Positions 42,002 through 52,850 of a DNA stretch of 64,000 bases are shown here, one piece after another. The notes below the pieces were generated by a model that ran no database searches, had not been told where the DNA came from, and saw only the letters and a list, made by a program, of their open reading frames with translations. Made by a program: the position numbers and the translations under genes. The stretch is from Asparagopsis taxiformis (lineage: Eukaryota; Rhodophyta; Florideophyceae; Bonnemaisoniales; Bonnemaisoniaceae). Location: assembly GCA_030407315.1 (NCBI GenBank), contig JALQPE010000346.1:1-64000 (forward strand). Direction: 5' to 3'. Numbering within the stretch: position 1 is the stretch's first letter; each line of letters starts with the position of its first letter.

Positions 42002-45000
42002 TTAGCGACGATAATGGCTAGAAGGCCGAGGCCGATGAGAGGCAGACGGTGCCGTAGGGGCAGGAGCGCGTACATTCGTCGAAGGACGAGGATGGCGGGG
42101 TGCAACCCTTGCGAAGATAGGATTACGACGCAAACCGCGTTGCGGAACTGCACTAGAACCCCGACGACGGGCAGGCACAGGGCCATGCGAAGATGCAACC
42201 GCAGAGGCGGATAACCCAACTGCTGGGATGGACGCGGGAGGCGGAGAAACATCTGGCGACTCAGGCGACCCTAACCGGGCATCAAGACGCGCAAGTAAAG
42301 GATTACTAGCATCCGCAGCACCCACGGGGGAATGAAGACGAGTACGCACGTTGCGTTCAGGAAGACCCTCATCGGGAGACCTAGCGCGACGACGCGAGTA
42401 ACCAGGCTGAACTGCCTCCTCGCCACCCTCTTCGGGAATAACTGCTTGCTGCAGTAGACGCCTGGCGTCCTCCAACTCACCTTCTAATTCCCCAACCCGG
42501 GTTCGCAATTCTGCTGCCTCCAGGCGTGCGGCCTCAACCTCCCTATCCGCTGTGCGGCGACGCTCTCGGGCGATGTTACGCTGTTCGCGTCCTTGCTTAT
42601 AGCGAGCAGCTAACGTGATGCACGACAATGCGAGTCCATCCAACGCGGATCTTACGATGTAACGCCCATTGGCAGAGGCAAAAATGGAAGCCACCGTACC
42701 ATCCCCGAGATCATCGGCCAACCGCCGCACATGCGGAATCGATAGCAATTCGCGACTCGACAATTCCCCACGTAGGATATCAACAGCAGGAGGCTGACGC
42801 GTGACTACATCATCACCGTTCACGGATGGCTCAGAGCCTTGGTCGGATGTCAGAAGCGCCTCCATGGCGGGACCCACTTGGGATGAAGGGGCAGCTGTAG
42901 GCTGAGGGGTTGGCGCGGTAGGCGCGACGGTCATAGGGACCTGACTTTCGTACAAGTCATCAGCACCACTGGGTGGTAAGGAAGCAACAGGAGCGAAGCT
43001 CCGTCCTGCGTAAGGCGAACGCCCAGCTGGGCCTCCCGCCTCGGCGGCCGTCCACCACGGACGCGGCACAAATGCCTCGCCAACAGGCTGATATTTGTAA
43101 GAGTCGGGGTGACCGTCGGAATACCTGTCAGGCTCCACGCCGTAATACCCATCTTCGGTGAACTCACCATCTCTGCGATAAGGCGGCAGCTCTGCGACTA
43201 TACCATCTCGATGGTTTAACACGTTAATACGTAACGCCCTCACCGGCAAGTCAACAGTCCTGTAGATAACCACCTTCTCCGGTGCCACTCCCGTGATGTT
43301 GGTACTGACCAATTCCTGCGGATAATCATCACCCCCAAGGGCCACCTTCAGCAACCGACGCACTACCGAACCAGGTAACTCCCGACTATAGGGGACCACG
43401 TCCGACACCGGAACCTTCGGGATATCGTACCAAGTACTACTCACCCTATTGAGGAGTTCCTCCGCCATCACCGGCACAAAGCCCCGCGTCTCGGCGGCAC
43501 GAGCCAACTCGATCCCTATAAGGATATCCCTCTCCAACTCGAGGTATAATCGGAACCTGTCCATTCGCCATTCGGGCGCGTCGCGAAGAGCGGAATTGTG
43601 GAAATACACCAGCGACGGAGGGTCGGCAACGGGCAAACACATCGGTGGAGATGACTTGCCTTCCCAAGTGGGATCATTCCATAGCGGGTCCAAAGCTTCC
43701 CTAGCTACCTTCATGGGCCTAGTGGCCGGCTCAGCAGAGCTACCATGACGGTGCGCGAACACGCGATAATCATTCGCCGTCACCTGACGCCCCATCCTTC
43801 GGGAAGTAACCCTAGCGTGCAAACGCATATGATGCTCGTAGCTACCCGTATCGGGACGTGGAGGGTACGCAAACCAGCGTGACCGAACCATCGGTAGATC
43901 CGCTACGGAGCCTTGGTACGATCCTTCTTGGAACAAGCGACGATTCATACGTTCGACGTAAAGCGCATCTCCGGGATGGAGCAGGAAAGTCCTGTCGCTG
44001 CATAGCGTATGGGGGACACGGAAGTGACGCATAGGGCGACTCGAAGGGAGACGGGCGTAAGCCGACCAACATTCGTTTTGAACCTGATGGTTTTGACCCC
44101 GGAGGGAGCTCATGAGAAGCATATCGCGACGTAACTCGCTTCTCGGGCGATCCGTAAAGTCCCTACGAGGGAGTCGCGCAAACGGGTAGTGTTACCAAGG
44201 AGCGGCGAGCTCACGCCTGAAAGGCAAGGCTTGCGAGTCGAATACCACCAGTTCATCAGCATTGGCTGGGTAGAATTCTCCCATGGAGCGCCAATTGGCA
44301 GTCGGCTTAGGTGCCCGAGGGGGAGTATCGTGTGACGGAACAGCTGGTGCTGGAGCAGACGCAACCGCGTAAGGGTCAACTAAGGCGGTGCCCGACGGTC
44401 TTACGCCTACAGAGGCATCGGCGGCAGCCGCACCAGACCCACTTCGGGTAACTCTGCCAGTAGAGGCATATGGGTCTATGACCTTCTCGACAGGTTGAGC
44501 ATTAGCCTTTTCGGCTGCAGCCTTCTCGGCTTCTGCTCGAGCAGCCTCGCGACGCAATTCTTCTTCCCTACGCTTTCGAGCGTCCGCCAGTATCTGCTGG
44601 TTGCGGCGACCATAGTCCTCATAGGGATTCGCTGAAGCGTCATGACCAGAAGAGGTACGAGCCGCCGGGGCGGAAGGACGAGAAGTAATCGGACGCGAAC
44701 TTGGCGAAGGCCTGACGTTCGGCTGCCTTGTTGGCCTGGGCGTAGCGCCTCCCTCGGCGACGACTTCTATCACCTCCTCGGTGTCGGCCGGCATGGCTCC
44801 CCTTGGGGACGGGCCGGCGGCCTTCGATGACTCACCTTCGCGTGACGGCGGATTAACCGATGACGGTTTGACACTTGCCACTGGGGTGGAAGGCTTCGGG
44901 GAAGCAGGCGATTCAGCCGGAACAGAGTCGCGCTCTTGTGCGCTTGCCCTGGTAGGGGGGACCGTCTCTTCGGAACGTGCTTGCGCACTCACAACCTTGC

Positions 45001-45373
45001 CAGCAGGCGACGCTGGATCAGCGGTGCCTTTGGCGGCAGTCGAACGCGTTCGCGTTTGCGATTGAGCCGCGGTGGCTGACGGCACGCGTGGCGCTGAAGT
45101 CGACGAAGACTTAGCCGGTGTAGGCGGGACCCCGGTGCGGGAAGAGGAAGCCTGGTGGCGAGTCGTGGGACGGCGAACGCTGGAGCGTGTGGTAGGACGG
45201 TTGGGCGAACCCATATTGTCTCCTTCCTCTTCAGAGGATTCGAATTGAATCGGAGCACGAGGGGTCATCCTAAAAGCCAGTAGAGGCGATGACGGACGTT
45301 GATAAAAACCCTGAAGCGGGACGAACAAGTGGCCTATTGGCTTAAGTCTCCGGGAGGGAGCTGCGCTATTCAA
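42002..45373 (-). pseudogene. Antisense gene of Gypsy-B1, split by one in-frame stop
   Basis: Two ORFs in the same frame (393 codons, 45373-44192, and 706 codons, 44122-42002) are separated only by a TAA at 44192-44194 plus 69 open bases, so the original gene had about 1120 codons. The first part is Ser/Pro/Ala-rich, with an Arg/Glu/Ala coiled coil near 270-300. The second holds the globular region shared with the Gypsy-A antisense protein (DALYVERM, TANDYRVFA, FHNSALRDAP ... YLELERDILIGIELA). It then has a strong Arg/Glu/Leu coiled coil (around 42450-42600) and a Pro/Arg-rich tail. It has no N-terminal membrane segment, unlike Gypsy-A. Function unknown. Confidence 0.75.
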
Positions 45374-45768
45374 CCCAGGAAGGGGGATCGCGAGGCAATG
45401 GGCCGAAACGGCGAATGCAAGCCTCGAATTGGCACCGCTCGTGCGATCACGCGGCTAATTATTTAGCAGATGGACGCAAAAACCCTTAGAGGGATAATGG
45501 AAAGGACGCGAATGCGTGGACGCAGTTGGACACCGAAGGGGTGAATACGCTGTGTTGCGTTAGGGCGATGATGGACCTGAAACAGGTATTGATTCCAATA
45601 GGAAACGGTCGGGCGGAACTCGGGAAGAGTCGGATGGACAACACATTTAGTGTGCACGCGCCGCGCGCGGGAAAATTTTGAATTGCACAATGCAACGGCC
45701 ACAGCCAAAAATTGTAATTTTATTTGATCAAATTTTGTCGGGACGACAAATCTCTCAGGAGGGGGCCG
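45374..45768. other. Gypsy-B1 3' spacer with polypurine tract
   Basis: No gene. It would contain the promoter of the antisense gene. The CAGGAGGGGGCCG tract just before the LTR (ending 45768) is the likely plus-strand primer. Confidence 0.6.
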
Positions 45769-46451
45769 TGTCGTACCGCCTGACGGTCCTCGCTGATCGA
45801 GCCGTGTCGCTTCCCTATTGGGTACCCACTTACGGGATGTGCCAATCAGAAGGCACCAGCCAACTGGCGTGTTTCCTATACTTAGGACCAGCTAAGGCTG
45901 ACAAATAACCCCACCCGGGCCTATCGGCCCCGGCCAAGACCCCAAAAGGGGCAAATTTTAACTTAGGCTGACCAGCCATACATTACAATGTAAGCCTATT
46001 GGCAATGACCTCGCGGGTAGGCGAGCGCCAGTAATTGGGTTCTGATTGGTCACTAACTGGATATTTATTCCTAACCACTAACCCTAGCTTACAGTAGACT
46101 TAGTATAAAACGGCCACTGGAATAGCTAGTAGGCACGGTTTCTAGAGTAACGTAAACTCAAGTGGAATTACGACCCACAGGAACAGTGTTCGCATACCTA
46201 TTGTTCAACCCCTCTCCGGGAAAACCTTAGGGTTAGCCAACAGCTCGACGGATTACGTCATCTTGCTCCATTAATACGCACCTCGCGTGAGCGCTATAAT
46301 CGCACAACCCCCTCCGGGTAGCGATACCTTCTCTCTTACGAGATTACCCGCCGGGTACCTATAAGGTTCATCTGCTCTACCGCTTCCTCTACCGAGGCTC
46401 GGGACACCTGTCGGGTGGTTTGCCGCTCTAGCGGATTTTCTACCTGCTACA
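45769..46451 (+). repeat. 3' LTR of Gypsy-B1
   Basis: 683 bp, TG...CA ended. Homologous to 49525-50209 but differing by roughly 6-7% by eye over the first 400 bases. TATAAAA at 46103-46109 is a candidate promoter. It is flanked on the right by Copia RT coding sequence. Confidence 0.88.
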
Positions 46452-48803
46452 GGCTTAGCGTCATTGAGTCTGAAACGCTCCAGGACAGATTGAGTGTAAG
46501 CCGGCTGGGAGATTTTGATTCCTTCAGTAGAGTGTGTTACCTTCCATCCTAGGATGTGTTCCACTGTACCGAGATCTTTTAGTTTGTACTTGGTACGGAG
46601 GTGCATTTTGACGGTGTTGGTGAGGCTTGGGCTGTTTGTGGTGACGAGAAAGTCGTCTACAGTGATGACAAGGAGGAGAAAATGAGAAGGATCCGTATTG
46701 CTGCGTAAGATAAAAGAACAGGAGTCGGAAGAGAGGCGCTGAAAGTCAGAAAGTGTAAGGTGGTCGGCCAGGCCTTCAGTAAAGATCTTGCAGGCCTGGC
46801 GACTGCCGTACATGTTGCCTGCTAACCGAACAATGTGATTGGGATATTTTTCAGAGCCATCGAAACGTCTGGGCTGGTGAAGAAACAGGTTTCTGTTCTC
46901 TGTGAAAAGCTCGTGGAGGAAGGCAGCTTCTAGGTCCCAGTGGTAGACGGAGTAATTATGGGCAGCAGCTAAAGCAAGTGATGAGCGAATCGCGTCTCGG
47001 TGCGCGACTGGGCTTGAGAGGTCTTGAGGATCATAGTGAAGGCCAGCGACTTGGCGGTCACCGCGGATGGTGCATCTAGCTTTGCGGAGCAGTGGATTTC
47101 CGTCACTGTCCTTCTTGAGCTTGAGTACCATAGTGACAGGGAGAAGTTTGGTGTTAGGAGGGAGATTGGAGCGTGGAATAAAGGATATAATCCCTGCGTT
47201 CTCTAGAGTGTCCAGCTCGCTGTTCCACGCGATTGACTATTCAGTAGAATCAGGAGCAGAGCGTGCCTCTTTGATGTTACGGGGTTCAGTGAACTGGGTA
47301 GTAATTTTCCGGGCGTACGTGTTGGCGGTGGTGTAGATAGGGTCATCAGCAGGGTGGTATAAGCTGAAGTCGGCGGATCGGCAGCGACTGATTTTGTTGG
47401 TGTCTGGGTTGAAGAGGAAATAGTGTCTGGAGTCATATCTACCAATGTAGTGGACAAGTGTTGCTCTTGGCTGGAGTTTGTTGTGAGGGGAACGATCATG
47501 AACATATCCCAGTGTGCCGAAAGGGAGGAGGGTGTCTATCTGCGGGGCTTCGTCGCCGTACCATAGAGATACGGGGAGTTGCTTGGTGGCAGAATGTGGC
47601 GTGTGAATGTAGGCGTCAGTGGTAGCGTTGACAGCATACTCCCAGAGGTTCATGGGTACATTGGAAGTTAAGAGACTGGCACGAGCAGATTCCATCAATG
47701 TTCTGTTCACACGTTCAGCAAGAGCATTTTCTTGAGGTGTGTGAGGAATTGTGGGACGGGTGGTAATGTTGTTTGCAGCATAGAATGATTGAAGGTCCTA
47801 AGTGTAGTACTCCTTGGCATTATCAGAGGTAATGTCTGTAATGATGTGAGGGGTGAGAGTATGAACGTGATTGATGTGTGTCTTGATGTATGCTGCTGCT
47901 TGAGATTTGGTGGGTGCGAAGTGTACGCGGAGGAAACGACTGCCTTGGTCTAAGAAAGTGATTATGTACCTATTTCCATGAATGGATGGAGTTGGGAGGG
48001 GACCACAGATGTCGGTGTGAAGGTGCGCTCCTATGGGGTCAGTTCTTAATCTCGCTCGGAAAGGGGCTGCTGCAGTCTTGCCAAGCGCGAAGCCGGTACA
48101 GGAGAGCTTAGGAGGTGGGCGTAAAAGGGATTTGGGGAGGTTGGGAACTAGTTTTTGTTTTTCCATGTGGTGAATTTTCATAGGGTGCGCGTGGTTAAGT
48201 TTGAGGTGCCATTCATGGTAGGCTTGAACAGTGGATGATACGTCAATATGGACGTTTGGATGAGGACGTGAACGTGTGCGTTGATGGGGGCGAGAGGAAT
48301 GTTTTCGGGAAAGACGAGAAGGTCTGCCGCGGCGCACGATTGTTGATTTTCTTAGTGCGCGTTTTGTTATCTTAGGAACAGACGGCGGAGGAAGCTGGGG
48401 AATGGGACGGCCTTTTTTTGTAACTTTGTGTCTAGTCAGAGGGTAGGTGCGAGCCGTTTTGGACATGTTTGCGGTACACGGTGTATCGGTTTGAAGTTCG
48501 AACATGTTGTCCTGGCGTCTGCGTGCAGTGGCGACGATAATGTCTGAGGGTGGGGGAGGTTGAGGGGTTGTAATGAAAGCTCGGTGATGAGTGAAAATGA
48601 CGTCGTGGCCTTTAGTGAGTTGTCCTACGGAGAATAGGTTGTCTTCGAGATGGGGGGCGACGACTGCTTGGTGTGTGATCAAGGAGGAGGTAAAGGTCGG
48701 AATAGTAACATGGCCTTTGGGGGTCACATCGGAGCGGGTGCTGTCTGCCGTTACGGTAGCGGAAGTGGTAGTAGGTAGGTTAAGTGGGGGTGTTGTAGGA
48801 CCT
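46452..48803 (-). pseudogene. Ty1/Copia pol remnant (pre-integrase, integrase, start of RT)
   Basis: One continuous minus-strand frame with two in-frame stops (47798-47800 and 47237-47239). From the right: a protease-tail/GAG-pre-integrase part (NLFSVGQL; WHLKLNHAHP). Its zinc motif has CTGF where CxxC is expected. Then the integrase core Asp (HTDICGPL), Asp (SDNAKEYYT) and Glu (TPQENALAERVNRTL), the C-terminal P-LWEYAV and FGTLGYVHD, and the RT (MVLKLKKDSDG ... DLEAAFLHE ... catalytic VDDF near 46650). It breaks at 46451 where the Gypsy-B1 LTR begins, and is truncated on the right at about 48803. Confidence 0.9.
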
Positions 48804-49524
48804 TAGCCCTTGTAAATGGATTATACCTCCGAGGAGGATTAGAGGATAGGGATAAGGCTTCGAACTCACGAGTGAGAGCGCCGATTCCACGAGGCTGACG
48901 CCTCGTGCGATCCTAGTAGCCCGAGGGCTGTGTCGGGTGGATCGATCCCTCGGAGCCCGGACACCTGTCTCCCAACCCGGTAGCGGGTGGTAGAGCCGGG
49001 TCCGGGACGGCTGGATCTAACCTGCCGGAGGGATCTATCGGCCGTGGCCGTCCTCAACCCACTCAAGGGTTAACTAGGCACTTAGCGCGATGGATCCCCG
49101 CGGGGATTGTGGTCGCCTCCACGCGTGGTTTTCACACGACGTATTCCGCAACTGTGATACCACTGACGGCAGCGGTCGGGACCGTTTGAAAAGCCTGCGG
49201 GCGTTGGCTTCGGTTGACCGGCTGGGGATGCCAACCGACAGCACTCCCAGTCGGCAGCCTTGTCCCGGTGGGCGGAAGGCCCCTCCCGGTCGCCTAGCGG
49301 CGTTAAAAGAAGCGGGAAGGTTCTCCACTACCGTGGAGACGAAATGCCCTAGGGCAATCCACGTGCACCCCCGCCGGAGGAGGCTCGCGGCGGGCAATTG
49401 GGGAAATGTGCGAGCGATCCCCAATTGGAGATCGAAACGGAGCAGCGGGTATCCGGTAAGGGAACTGCCGCCGCCGTTTAGTTGTAAGTTAAACGACCAC
49501 GGTCGAAAGATTTGGAACCGAGAC
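48804..49524. other. GC-rich non-coding segment before Gypsy-B2
   Basis: No supported gene; long overlapping ORFs on both strands extend into the LTR and look like composition artefacts. Dense short palindromes (CCTCCGAGGAGG, CCCCGCGGGG, AACCCACTCAAGGGTT) resemble the Gypsy-A/B style, so this may be a fragment of another member of that clan. Confidence 0.4.
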
Positions 49525-50209
49525 TGTCGTACCGCCTGGCGGTCCTCGCCGATCGAGGCGTGTCGCTTCCCTATTGGGTACCCACTTAAGGGATGTGCCA
49601 ATCACAAGGCACCAGCCAACTGGCGTGTTTCCTATACTTGGGACAAGCTAAGGCTGACAAATAACCCTATCCGGGCCCATCGGCCCCGGCCAAGACCCCA
49701 CAAGGGGCAAATTTCTAACTTAAGCTAACCAGCTGTACATTACAATGTAAGCCTAACTGGCAATAACCTCGCGGGTAGGCGAGTGCCGTTAACTGGCTCT
49801 GGTTGGTCAATAACTGGATATTTATTCCTAACCACTAACCCTAGCTTACAGTAGACTTAGTATAAAACCGCCACTGGAATAGCCAGTAGGCACGGTTTCT
49901 AGAGTAACGTAAACTCAAGTGGAATTACGACCCACAGGAACAGTGTTCGCATACCTATTGTTCAACCCCTCTCCGGGAAAACCTTAGGGTTAGCCAACAG
50001 CTCGACGGATTACGTCACTCGCTCTATCCATACGCCTCTCGCGTGAGCACCCCTTTGTCGCACAACCCTCTCCGGGCAACGACACCTTCTCTCTTACGAG
50101 ACTACCCGCCGGGTACCTATAAGGTTCATCTGCTCTACCACTTCCTCTACCGAGGCTCGGGACACCTGTCGGGTGGTTTGCCGCTCTAGCGGATTTTCTA
50201 CCTGCTACA
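49525..50209 (+). repeat. 5' LTR of Gypsy-B2
   Basis: 685 bp, starts TGTCGTACCGCC and ends CTGCTACA, with TATAAAA at 49861-49867. One base later comes the primer site TGGTCTCTCGACCTAGAA (50211-50228), identical to that of Gypsy-A. Confidence 0.9.
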
Positions 50210-50210
50210 T

Positions 50211-50228
50211 TGGTCTCTCGACCTAGAA
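50211..50228 (+). promoter_or_regulatory. Primer-binding site of Gypsy-B2
   Basis: TGGTCTCTCGACCTAGAA, one base after the LTR. Identical to 663-680 in the diverged Gypsy-A, so it is under constraint. Confidence 0.75.
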
Positions 50229-50286
50229 CCTTGTACCCTCGGGTAAGTCTCTTTGAGAGAAATTTCCCTTCACAATCATCTTCACG

Positions 50287-52212
50287 ATGCCTCGTAACCC
50301 TACAGCGGGACCCTCTAGTGAGGACATAGCGCCTGCCAGCGACTTATCCGATTCGGATCTGATCGCCGAAGAAGGCGTGGTGATTAACACCCTGCAAGAC
50401 CGGGCCGACCGAATCTTCAACGAACGGTTGGAAGAATTCAAGACTGAATTCAGCACCGTCGTCGAGAAGACTGTTCAAGACCGCAGGGCGGAAATCGTGG
50501 ACGCTACGGTCGAAACCGTCATGGAACTGGTCGAGCCAAAGCTGATGGCCGCCAGCCGAGAAGCCACCCAAGATCGGGACGCCGAGTTCCTAGCGGAAAC
50601 CTGGAATCAGGTCAAAGCCGAATTCGCTAAACGCGTATCCCTTTTGGAAACTCGTCTGGAGGAGCTTTCGATTCACGGCTTTAATGCCAGTCCATTAGGA
50701 CAACAGGAGGTTCCTGCTCGCCGCATCCGATCGTCTGATTTCCCTGACCCTACATCCGGTAGGGAGGAAGAAGAAGATCCCCGATTGGATCAAGTCGCAG
50801 AAGCAACCCGACATCTGTCCGACCGTGTCGACGCCCTCGCCGAATCACTATCCCAAACAGGGAATATCTATCGCACGAGACAGCACACTCGTGCCACCGG
50901 ATCTGCACCGGAAAATCCCTCGTGGGATGATGAAGAAGGACCTCTTGAGGAAGGCTTAGTGCCTTTGAAGGCCCGCGAACCCGCGTTCGACCTAGTGGTC
51001 TCCTATCGGTACTACCGACTCAAGAACAAGTCCCTAACGACTGATACCCCAACGGGTAAATCAAGAAGCTTGTATAAGCTAACGGAGAAGATCCGTAATT
51101 TCAACGCGTCATTCACGCTGTTCGATGGTACGGAACCCATCGATATCCTCCGGTTCCTCGCGGAATTTCAAGATGCATGTGATTCATGCGGAGTCTCGGA
51201 GGGAGAAGCTACCAAGTTACTCAAGTATTTCCTGGAAGGAGAACCTCAACGGTTTATCGCCGCTGAGGCGCGAAAGCGCAAGCTTCTCAGCCACCTGCAC
51301 CAGCAGATCACTTGGCCTCAAGCCGTTAACGCCCTTCTGGCTCGCTACGCGACGGACAATGTCCTAGCGGACGCATATGACGCAGTAACGCGTATACGGC
51401 AAGGGCCGGATGAAGACGAGGCTGCATACGCAGACAGACTGCAGGACGCTGCACTCCTGTGTGCGAACGTCTTCTCGGAAAGAGACTTGGTCAACTACTA
51501 CCTCAAGGGCCTACGCCCAGAGGTTAAACACACCGTCAAGGTGACTATAGGCCGCAGTGGCGGAGAAGATTTCCTTGCTGTCCGTAACCTTGCTAAAGGA
51601 CTCGGGGACTCTTTAAGAGCTTCGCTACCCGCAAAGCCGAAGGCTTACCCTACTCGGGAAATCGCGGAACGCAAGCGCAAAGCGTTGCTCGCTACCGTAC
51701 CCGGAGAACCGGCCGTGATACCGCGGACCCCGCCGCCGACCTTACCTTCCCCTACGGGGAACCCAATGGGCGCGCCAATGCAGGCCCCTACCCTAACGGG
51801 AGAACATCTTAAACTCGCTGAGAGTATGATCCCCGAAGGGGCTGTTACTTGGAGATGCTCTGGCTGTCGCCAACCAGGGCACGTGTTATACACTTGTCCT
51901 TACCTACCACCCTCAGTGGGAACTTACTTCGCCTTTGCGAACTACGCTTACCAGCAAGAACCGGAGCAGGTTATGCGCCGCCAACAGCGCCAGTCCAATC
52001 GGTTCAACCGAAAAAGGGATTACCCTAAAGCCGTGCTCCAACGGTCAAACCCTCCAACACGCATGGTTGCGTTCGCCGATGACGAAACTCATCCCAAATC
52101 GGGCCCTCTGAGGCGAGACGTTTTAGAACGTAACGGATCTTCCGTAACGGCTCAAGACGTTGCCGACGCCTTGGAAACCTCCGACGACTCCGACACGTCG
52201 TCGGAAAACTAA
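50287..52212 (+). CDS. Gypsy-B2 gag, intact, 641 aa
   Basis: Starts at the first ATG after the leader. The N-terminal ~150 residues are acidic and helical (likely coiled coil). The capsid-like region is around 215-380 (VVSYRYYRL ... ITWPQAVNALLARY ... YYLKGLRP). A C-X2-C-X4-H-X4-C knuckle (CSGCRQPGHVLYTC) lies near 523-536, with a basic then acidic tail. It ends TAATG, overlapping the pol start by one base. This is the best reference for reading the broken gags of the other two copies. Confidence 0.92.
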   Translation: MPRNPTAGPSSEDIAPASDLSDSDLIAEEGVVINTLQDRADRIFNERLEEFKTEFSTVVEKTVQDRRAEIVDATVETVMELVEPKLMAASREATQDRDAEFLAETWNQVKAEFAKRVSLLETRLEELSIHGFNASPLGQQEVPARRIRSSDFPDPTSGREEEEDPRLDQVAEATRHLSDRVDALAESLSQTGNIYRTRQHTRATGSAPENPSWDDEEGPLEEGLVPLKAREPAFDLVVSYRYYRLKNKSLTTDTPTGKSRSLYKLTEKIRNFNASFTLFDGTEPIDILRFLAEFQDACDSCGVSEGEATKLLKYFLEGEPQRFIAAEARKRKLLSHLHQQITWPQAVNALLARYATDNVLADAYDAVTRIRQGPDEDEAAYADRLQDAALLCANVFSERDLVNYYLKGLRPEVKHTVKVTIGRSGGEDFLAVRNLAKGLGDSLRASLPAKPKAYPTREIAERKRKALLATVPGEPAVIPRTPPPTLPSPTGNPMGAPMQAPTLTGEHLKLAESMIPEGAVTWRCSGCRQPGHVLYTCPYLPPSVGTYFAFANYAYQQEPEQVMRRQQRQSNRFNRKRDYPKAVLQRSNPPTRMVAFADDETHPKSGPLRRDVLERNGSSVTAQDVADALETSDDSDTSSEN

Positions 52213-52541
52213 TGACGGGGAGTGAGGTGTCGCACTCCCGTCAGGAGGTGGAGCGATTACGCTACTCGGTGGACATCTCACCACAACCACCTCCGCAGGA
52301 AAAGGCTGCAACTCCCTCTAGGGACCAAAGTCTTTCCCAGACACCAACCCCTTCGGGTTCCCCCACAGGGACTCGAGCCTCAAGGCCGAAAGCCTCATGC
52401 CTGCTTAAGGCCGCCCATTACGTAGTAATGGGTTCCATCGGACTCGATCCGTCAATTCTCACGCCTATGCGTATGGTGATGGACACCGGGTCCGGACCAT
52501 CGGTCATCCATGAAAGGAGCTTACCCCACAATTGGGAACAA
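52212..52541 (+). pseudogene. Gypsy-B2 pol, 5' fragment
   Basis: Starts at the ATG of TAATG. It is identical in layout to Gypsy-B1 pol through the protease active site VMDTGSG and on to SLPHNWEQ, then breaks at about 52541. The ORF runs to 52760 only by reading through foreign sequence. Confidence 0.9.
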
Positions 52542-52850
52542 CGTCTGTGTTCTCGGAAATGGACGCGGACGTCCACAACCTCTAGTACACCTAGTATTAC
52601 TAGGCGGACGTCCATGTTCTCCAGTATTTTTGGATGTCCGCCTAGAACCGGACGTCCATGCGGTCTAGTACGTCTAGTATTACTAGGGCGACATTCATTG
52701 TTTCTAGTACCACGGATGTCCCCCTCGGGATGGACTTCCGCCATGTCTATGTCCACCTAGGACGGGCGCCGGTTCAGAAATTCAAAAATTTCGACCCCAG
52801 AAATTTCTGCCGCCGTGCTCGACATGGATGTCCGCATCCATCACGGCGAC
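52542..52850. repeat. GGACGTCC-rich junction sequence
   Basis: Several copies of GGACGTCCA and CTAGTATTACTAG-like palindromes in inverted arrangement begin exactly where Gypsy-B2 homology stops. ACCGGACGTCCAT also occurs in every unit of the repeat arrays at 54.2-56.1 and 60.6-61.7 kb, so this may be the edge of the same large element. Confidence 0.55.

Larger units (their letters stand above)
23585..46451 (+). mobile_element. Gypsy-B1 chromoviral retrotransposon, 5'-truncated and interrupted
   Basis: It lacks the 5' LTR, leader and about the first 55 gag codons. Order: gag, pol (split by the 28767-40099 transposon), antisense ORFs, polypurine tract, 3' LTR. Where both copies exist, gag and early pol are nearly identical to Gypsy-B2 at 50287-52541. 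The 3' LTR ends inside a Copia RT sequence, showing that Gypsy-B1 inserted into Copia. Confidence 0.9.
49525..52541 (+). mobile_element. Gypsy-B2, 3'-truncated copy
   Basis: Contains the 5' LTR, leader, intact gag and 5' end of pol. Identity to Gypsy-B1 ends at about 52541, inside the protease region, where unrelated palindrome-rich sequence begins. Confidence 0.9.

Noticed and set aside
49090..49728. ORFs of 212 (+) and 175 (-) codons
   Set aside because: Both run into the Gypsy-B2 LTR and overlap each other. No recognisable domain.
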